Source: Leptotrichiaceae bacterium (GTDB lineage Bacteria > Fusobacteriota > Fusobacteriia > Fusobacteriales > Leptotrichiaceae). Taken from it: DNA of 12,591 nt. The translations under genes and the position numbers were made by a program. Position 1 is the first letter of the stretch. Every line of letters starts with the position of its first letter. This document shows positions 8,838-12,591 of the stretch, one piece after another. The stretch lies in assembly GCA_030532815.1 (NCBI GenBank), contig JAUNKI010000044.1, positions 1-12,591 of the forward strand, read 5' to 3'. The notes under the pieces were generated by a model. It saw only the letters and a program-made list of their open reading frames with translations, was not told where the DNA came from and made no database searches.

Positions 8838-9707
8838 ATGACTTTTCAGGAAATAATACTGACACTTCAGAAATTCTGGGGTGAAAGAGGCTGCGTAATA
8901 GGAAATCCTTATGATGTGGAAACGGGAGCAGGAACTTTCAATCCTGATACGTTTTTAATGTCACTGGGTCCGGAGCCTTGGAACATAGCCTATGTAGAAC
9001 CGTCAAGAAGACCTAAGGACGGAAGATACGGAGAAAATCCCAATAGAGTGTATCAGCATCATCAGTTTCAGGTAATAATGAAGCCTTCACCTGAAAATAT
9101 TCAGGAACTTTATCTGGAAAGCCTTGTAGCTCTCGGAATAGATCCGAAAGTTCATGATATAAGGTTTGTGGAGGATAACTGGGAAAGTCCTACATTGGGA
9201 GCATGGGGACTTGGCTGGGAAGTATGGCTTGACGGAATGGAAATAACTCAATTTACTTATTTTCAACAAGTCGGAGGAATTGAAGTTGAAATAACTCCTG
9301 CTGAGCTTACATACGGACTTGAAAGAATAGCACTTTATTTACAGGACAAGGAAAATGTTTATGATCTGGAATGGGCAAAAAATGTTAAATACGGTGAAAG
9401 ACGATACCAGTATGAATATGAAATGTCAAAATACAGTTTTGAAGTAGCGGATGTTCCTATGCAATTTAAGTTGTTTGATATGTATGAAAAAGAGGCTTTG
9501 AACTGTTTAGACCATAAACTTGTATTACCTGCATATGATTATGTTCTGAAGTGTTCACATACATTTAACAATCTTGACGCAAGGGGAGCTATAAGTACTA
9601 CCGAAAGAATGTCTTATATATTAAGAGTCAGAGATTTGGCTAAAAAATGTGCACAACAGTTTATAGAAATAAGGGAAAAATTAGGATATCCATTATTAAA
9701 AAAATAA
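8838..9707 (+). CDS. glyQ: Glycyl-tRNA synthetase alpha subunit
   Basis: The catalytic alpha subunit of the heterotetrameric (alpha2 beta2) bacterial glycyl-tRNA synthetase, a class II enzyme of the cytosol. At 289 aa it is complete and of usual length. Signature stretches include [50 protein letters not shown] and [19 protein letters not shown]. The start is ATG 8838, giving [18 protein letters not shown] at 8825-8828 lies 9 nt upstream within the end of lspA. A longer reading from TTG 8817 would bury that site. The enzyme needs the beta subunit (glyS), which in most genomes follows directly. Here it does not: an inverted-repeat element and an accessory cluster follow, and no glyS appears before the window ends. 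Confidence 0.97.
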   Translation: MTFQEIILTLQKFWGERGCVIGNPYDVETGAGTFNPDTFLMSLGPEPWNIAYVEPSRRPKDGRYGENPNRVYQHHQFQVIMKPSPENIQELYLESLVALGIDPKVHDIRFVEDNWESPTLGAWGLGWEVWLDGMEITQFTYFQQVGGIEVEITPAELTYGLERIALYLQDKENVYDLEWAKNVKYGERRYQYEYEMSKYSFEVADVPMQFKLFDMYEKEALNCLDHKLVLPAYDYVLKCSHTFNNLDARGAISTTERMSYILRVRDLAKKCAQQFIEIREKLGYPLLKK

Positions 9708-9712
9708 AAAAA

Positions 9713-9826
9713 TGAAGTTGTCCCGTAAGTCGGTTAACTTATTAAATAATGTTATTTCTGTCGAATTTATGAAAAATATGACAGAATTTGCATAAAAGTA
9801 TATTTTTGATTTATGCGGCAGCTTCA
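9713..9826. repeat. 114-bp MITE-like element with terminal inverted repeats (element C)
   Basis: The left end TGAAGTTGTCCCGTAAGTC (9713-9731) and the right end (9808-9826) form a 19-position inverted repeat with 14 Watson-Crick matches, and 18 of 19 pairs if G-T is allowed. A second inner inverted repeat is TTCTGTC (9756-9762) with GACAGAA (9780-9786). There is no coding capacity. It begins 6 bp after the glyQ stop. Its left end is related to that of element B. As RNA it could fold behind glyQ, but no T run follows, so it is not a standard terminator. Confidence 0.5.
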
Positions 9827-9863
9827 TCAATATTCATATTGATTGTAAAAGATGAAAATTTAA

Positions 9864-9893
9864 TTGACAATATATGCGAAATTAAAGTAAAAT
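9864..9893 (+). promoter_or_regulatory. Promoter of the accessory cluster
   Basis: A consensus -35 TTGACA (9864-9869) is followed at 18 bp by TAAAAT (9888-9893). The predicted start near 9900 gives a leader of about 220 nt before the ATG at 10119. It is one of the two strongest promoter matches in the window. Confidence 0.6.
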
Positions 9894-9949
9894 AAAACAG
9901 AGGTTTTACATAAGAATTTAAACTTTAATACAGAAAGGGGCAGTACTGT

Positions 9950-10006
9950 ATGAAGGAAAAATCAATTTTAACTTTTTTGAAAAAAATTAAGATCTCGGAT
10001 CTGTGA
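9950..10006 (+). CDS. Possible 18-aa leader peptide
   Basis: The frame reads MKEKSILTFLKKIKISDL and stops at TGA 10004-10006. AGAAAGGGG ending at 9940 lies 9 nt before the ATG, a fair ribosome binding site. The last codons overlap a short hairpin AGATC/GATCT (9990-10002), and a terminator-like hairpin starts 6 nt after the stop. Position and size fit a leader peptide, or the start of a decayed gene. I do not recognise the peptide. It has no run of identical regulatory codons such as a classical amino-acid attenuator would show. Confidence 0.3.
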   Translation: MKEKSILTFLKKIKISDL

Positions 10007-10012
10007 GAAAAC

Positions 10013-10040
10013 TGACAGCTTTTTTATGCTGTTATTTTTT
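10013..10040 (+). terminator. Intrinsic-terminator-like hairpin in the leader of the accessory cluster
   Basis: TGACAGC (10013-10019) pairs with GCTGTTA (10028-10034), with one G-U pair and an 8-nt loop. TTTTTT (10035-10040) follows. It lies between the promoter at 9864-9893 and the first large gene, so it would act as an attenuator or end a short RNA. Confidence 0.6.
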
Positions 10041-10060
10041 ATATATGTGCTGAGGAAACA

Positions 10061-10126
10061 ATGAGTTTTACAGTTGAGAATTTAAATTACAGTATTATCG
10101 TAAAGGAGAGTGTCGAACATGAATAA
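10061..10126 (+). CDS. Possible 21-aa peptide overlapping the next gene start
   Basis: The frame starts at ATG 10061, 5 nt after GAGG (10052-10055), begins MSFTVENLNYSIIVKE and stops at TAA 10124-10126. The stop lies just past the ATG of the following gene (10119), which is in another frame. This overlap would suit translational coupling. It may also be a remnant of a longer gene. Not recognised. Confidence 0.25.
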   Translation: MSFTVENLNYSIIVKESVEHE

Positions 10127-10847
10127 AAAAACACGTATTATGACTGACAACAATAATGCAGATAACAGAAGTCTGTTGGATATAAAATTACCCCCGAGAG
10201 TCTTCAAAGAAAGGGTAAAACAGGCAGATAAAATAATACGTGCAGATGATAATGTAAAAAGACGGATAAATGAAAAACCTAAAGTAAGGAATAAAGGAAA
10301 TATTGAAGGAAGAGTAAGAGAATTGTCCCAAAAAGATAAATTAACATCAAGTGAATTAAAAGAACTGGAAAAGCTGTCAAAAAGAATAATAAGAGAAGAA
10401 TATTCCAAAGTGGAAATGGAAAAAAATTATGAAAGAATAAGGGAAATAAGTCAGAAACAGTACGATTATCTGAAAAATTTCTCTGAGCATGGAAATATTG
10501 AATTAAAAGACTATACAATAGAAATAATTCAGGATGTGAAAAATGGTAAATATTTAGTGTATGAAAAGTTAGGAAAACCAAAGGAAAAAGCCGAAGAATT
10601 ATATAATAATACTGTAAATAATGCCGAAAAAAGACTAAGTTACCTATTGGGAAGAGACAGACTTTCATTAATTGAAATTAGAGAAAGAGAGGAACTGAAA
10701 AAATTATTACAAGAAGGAAATATTGAAAAAATAGAAGAAAAATACGGAGATAAATCAGGAAAATCTAAAATAGAAACGGTAGATAAAGAAGAGAAAAGTT
10801 TGGAAATTCTTGCTGAAAAAATATCAAAAATGAACTTTCGGATTTAG
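10119..10847 (+). CDS. Charged helical protein; probable N-terminal part of a frameshifted lipase-domain protein
   Basis: A 242-aa protein of unknown family. It is rich in Lys, Glu, Arg and Ile, with no signal peptide and no membrane segment. Long helical, partly coiled-coil-like stretches are suggested by segments such as SELKELEKLSKRIIREEY. The first 70 residues are basic and probably less ordered. The start is ATG 10119 with AAAGGAG (10102-10108) 10 nt upstream; the in-frame GTG at 10110 overlaps that site. The stop at 10845-10847 lies 5 nt before the ATG of the lipase frame. That frame is already open from 10817, so the two reading frames overlap in a stretch where the other frame reads sensibly. 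I infer that the two frames were one gene and that this is the helical N-terminal half. A separate, coupled protein remains possible. Confidence 0.6.
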   Translation: MNKKTRIMTDNNNADNRSLLDIKLPPRVFKERVKQADKIIRADDNVKRRINEKPKVRNKGNIEGRVRELSQKDKLTSSELKELEKLSKRIIREEYSKVEMEKNYERIREISQKQYDYLKNFSEHGNIELKDYTIEIIQDVKNGKYLVYEKLGKPKEKAEELYNNTVNNAEKRLSYLLGRDRLSLIEIREREELKKLLQEGNIEKIEEKYGDKSGKSKIETVDKEEKSLEILAEKISKMNFRI

Positions 10848-10852
10848 TTGTT

Positions 10853-11689
10853 ATGGCTAGTGATTCAGAAGACGGGATTTACGGTAAATTGGATATAGAA
10901 GGAATAAATATTTATGAAGCACCGATATCAAAAAGAATATACAAAGTTTTTGAACATGGAACTACTGAATCGGGAATGAGAGCAGTTGTTGTTGAAAATT
11001 CAAGAAAAGGAATAGAAATAATATATCAGGGAAGTAATCCCGGATTGACAGAACCTCATAAAGATTACAAAAACTGGGATAAAGACTGGTCAAATAATTT
11101 ATTCGGTAATATTAAGAATAAAGCATTGCTGGAAATGCTGACAGGGAAGATGATAATCGGAAATTATGCAAATATTTCTTCTAAACATTACAAATCAAAT
11201 GAATTGGGAACTCCGAAACAATATAAAGATTCATTGGAATTTGCTAAAAAAATTCAGAAAAAATATGATGTAAAAGGAAAAAAACTTATGAGAGTAAGCG
11301 GACATTCCCTTGGAGGAGCCGAGGCAATATATGTCGGTTCACATTTAGATTTAGGAGTAGTGGCAGTGGATCCTGCTCCTGTAAATAATCCCGGAAAGTA
11401 TCTGAACAACGGCAAAATGATAGTAATCGTACCGAATAAAGGAAGAGGGATGTTAAATAAAACCGTATCTGATAAACATGGAAATAAAACATATGAATTT
11501 TCTCCGATAAATGACGGTATAGCAGATATAACAGTTATAATAGGAGGGATAAGAAAAAGAATAGGACTTCCTGCTATAGAAGTAAAGCAATATAGAGATA
11601 GAGAAACAGGGAAATTGGATTCTCATAAAGCAGATAGAGAAAGTATAAAAATAAAAGAAAAAGACTTAAAAACAATATTAGGCAGGTAA
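10853..11689 (+). CDS. Alpha/beta-hydrolase (lipase-like) domain protein, probably the C-terminal part of the preceding gene
   Basis: At least 278 aa. The nucleophile elbow GHSLGG is at 150-155 with Ser152 as the likely nucleophile. It is preceded by a hydrophobic strand (KKLMRVS) and followed by the strand GVVAVDPAP (168-176). Upstream, IEIIYQGSNPG (55-64) and KDWSNN (77-82) resemble the oxyanion-loop region of class 3 lipases and the DUF2974/DUF6792-type hydrolases, where a FRGT-like motif is followed by a D-W element. Candidate acid and base residues are Asp221 or Asp225 and His258; these are inference. No signal peptide is present. There is no ribosome binding site before ATG 10853, and the frame stays open back to 10817, reading NELSDLVVMASDSEDG across that ATG. 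Translation therefore probably arrives from the preceding frame by frameshift or coupling. Phospholipase, acylglycerol lipase or other esterase activity cannot be told apart here. Confidence 0.75.
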   Translation: MASDSEDGIYGKLDIEGINIYEAPISKRIYKVFEHGTTESGMRAVVVENSRKGIEIIYQGSNPGLTEPHKDYKNWDKDWSNNLFGNIKNKALLEMLTGKMIIGNYANISSKHYKSNELGTPKQYKDSLEFAKKIQKKYDVKGKKLMRVSGHSLGGAEAIYVGSHLDLGVVAVDPAPVNNPGKYLNNGKMIVIVPNKGRGMLNKTVSDKHGNKTYEFSPINDGIADITVIIGGIRKRIGLPAIEVKQYRDRETGKLDSHKADRESIKIKEKDLKTILGR

Positions 11690-11692
11690 TAT

Positions 11693-12591
11693 ATGAAAAT
11701 TTTTAGTAAAAAGATAAAAATTATTTTATTTTCTACAATACTTGTTTTATCCTTTTTATTTTTAAAACCGCTGTTAAATCCGAGTTTAAAAATGATTTCA
11801 GAATTAAATAGAAAAGTTAAATATAAGAAGTTCGAAAGAGAAAAAGAAAAAAAACTAAAATATCGTATAGATATATTTTATAAAAATTTCAAAGTAAAAT
11901 TCGATATTAATGATTACAAAATAAAGGCTACTGAATATAGTACTCCGTTTCAATCGGGAATTATCTACGAAATAGAACCTAAAAAACGTCCTGTGTACAA
12001 ATCCAAATACTTTAATTCAATATATAAAGAGCCTTCAGAAGGCTATATATATGATGAAGACAAAATTTTAACGGATAATGACTATATAGGAAAAGTAAAG
12101 TTTTTTAAAATAGAAAAAATTTCAACGTTTTTAAATTTACTGGATTATGACGGGCTTAGACCGTATGTATTAAATGAGCTGATATATGACAAGTCGAAAG
12201 GAAATGACTTTGAAAGTATAGAGAAAATATTGGATAAAAATAAAGTCAACTATTCTTTTCCGGCAATATACGGTATATGGGGCTGTGGAGAATTACAAGA
12301 TAATGACCGTACAGTACTCATGTATGTAATTGATGAAAAGTGTAAAAAAGGCAGTGTTCTTTCTATGGAGGAAAAAATGTATGAATACGGAGAAAAATTT
12401 GAAAAATATTTTAGTATGGAAAGGGAGTTTAAAAAAATAGACTGGCAGGAATTTATGGAATATAATAATATAACCCCTGTAATAGAGTTTCGCTTTTCTG
12501 AAGATGTATCTGAAGAACATATGAAAAAAGTAAGAGATGAAATAAGAAAATATTATAATACTGAAGATTTTATCATAGTATTGAGTAAAGG
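11693..12591 (+). CDS. Membrane-anchored protein of unknown family, partial at window end
   Basis: The frame opens at ATG 11693, 3 nt after the stop of the lipase gene, and stays open for 299 codons to the end of the window without a stop. AGG at 11684-11686 within GGCAGG serves as ribosome binding site. The N terminus MKIFSKKIKIILFSTILVLS is a basic stretch followed by a single hydrophobic segment to about residue 28, then a charged region (KKFEREKEKKLKYR). This predicts an N-in membrane anchor or an uncleaved signal, with the rest outside the cytoplasm. No lipobox cysteine is present near the segment. Two cysteines occur in the visible part (IWGCGE and DEKCKK). I do not recognise the family. 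Its place directly behind a lipase-like gene suggests a partner or immunity protein, which is inference. Confidence 0.75.
   Translation, partial: MKIFSKKIKIILFSTILVLSFLFLKPLLNPSLKMISELNRKVKYKKFEREKEKKLKYRIDIFYKNFKVKFDINDYKIKATEYSTPFQSGIIYEIEPKKRPVYKSKYFNSIYKEPSEGYIYDEDKILTDNDYIGKVKFFKIEKISTFLNLLDYDGLRPYVLNELIYDKSKGNDFESIEKILDKNKVNYSFPAIYGIWGCGELQDNDRTVLMYVIDEKCKKGSVLSMEEKMYEYGEKFEKYFSMEREFKKIDWQEFMEYNNITPVIEFRFSEDVSEEHMKKVRDEIRKYYNTEDFIIVLSK

Larger units (their letters stand above)
9708..10118. other. Intergenic region between glyQ and the accessory cluster
   Basis: No sizeable gene is present. The stretch holds an inverted-repeat element (9713-9826), a small ATCAATA/TATTGAT hairpin (9826-9843), a promoter (9864-9893), an 18-codon frame (9950-10006), a terminator-like hairpin (10013-10040) and a 21-codon frame (10061-10126). 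No clear terminator for lspA-glyQ is seen. Confidence 0.6.

Noticed and set aside
10082..10668. Minus-strand open frames of 108 and 129 codons opposite the helical gene
   Set aside because: Their Phe- and Leu-rich translations are what the complement of Lys- and Glu-rich coding DNA gives, and neither has convincing start signals.
10824..10832. A firm claim of programmed -1 ribosomal frameshifting
   Set aside because: A_AAA_ATG is not a canonical X_XXY_YYZ heptamer, and no clear stimulatory stem-loop was seen just downstream. Mutation or read error is at least as likely.
1..12591. CRISPR arrays, tRNA or rRNA genes, and transposase genes
   Set aside because: No regularly spaced direct repeats, no tRNA-like cloverleaf sequence, no rRNA signature and no transposase-like protein were seen in the window.

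Overview
The window reads as a piece of a low-GC chromosome of the phylum Fusobacteriota, most likely a Leptotrichia-like member of the Leptotrichiaceae. The reasons are the strong AT bias, the AGA (Arg), ATA (Ile) and AAA (Lys) codon preference, GGAGG-type ribosome binding sites, and housekeeping proteins (Tex, IleS, LctP, LspA, GlyQ) that look like those of low-GC anaerobes. This placement is inference from composition and general family knowledge, not from a database match. All genes lie on the + strand.

Layout. Positions 1-599 hold no intact gene: a broken small reading frame, a 151-bp element with terminal inverted repeats, a few palindromes and a good extended -10 promoter for thioredoxin (trxA, 600-917), which ends in a strong hairpin terminator. 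Next come tex (1102-3267, a TTG start set by its ribosome binding site), an L-lactate permease (lctP, 3358-4929), and isoleucyl-tRNA synthetase (ileS, 5155-7941). A 394-bp gap with a terminator and a second inverted-repeat element separates ileS from lspA (8336-8836), which is coupled to glyQ (8838-9707).

The accessory part starts after glyQ. The partner gene glyS is not next, as would be usual. A third inverted-repeat element, related at its ends to the second, begins 6 bp after glyQ. It is followed by a near-consensus promoter (9864-9893) and a leader of about 220 nt with an 18-codon reading frame and an intrinsic-terminator-like hairpin. A tight three-frame cluster follows: a charged, helical 242-aa protein (10119-10847), a GHSLGG alpha/beta-hydrolase (10853-11689), and a protein with one N-terminal membrane segment that runs off the window (11693-12591+).

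The first two frames of the cluster probably form one gene. The hydrolase frame has no ribosome binding site, and it continues sensibly upstream of its first ATG into the overlap with the helical frame. A single missing A in a run of five would explain the split. The likely architecture is a helical N-terminal region plus a lipase-like C-terminal domain, followed at once by a membrane-anchored partner. This resembles known lipase effector and immunity pairs, but no residue-level match to a named system can be claimed from the sequence alone. It is the best candidate here for an undescribed system.
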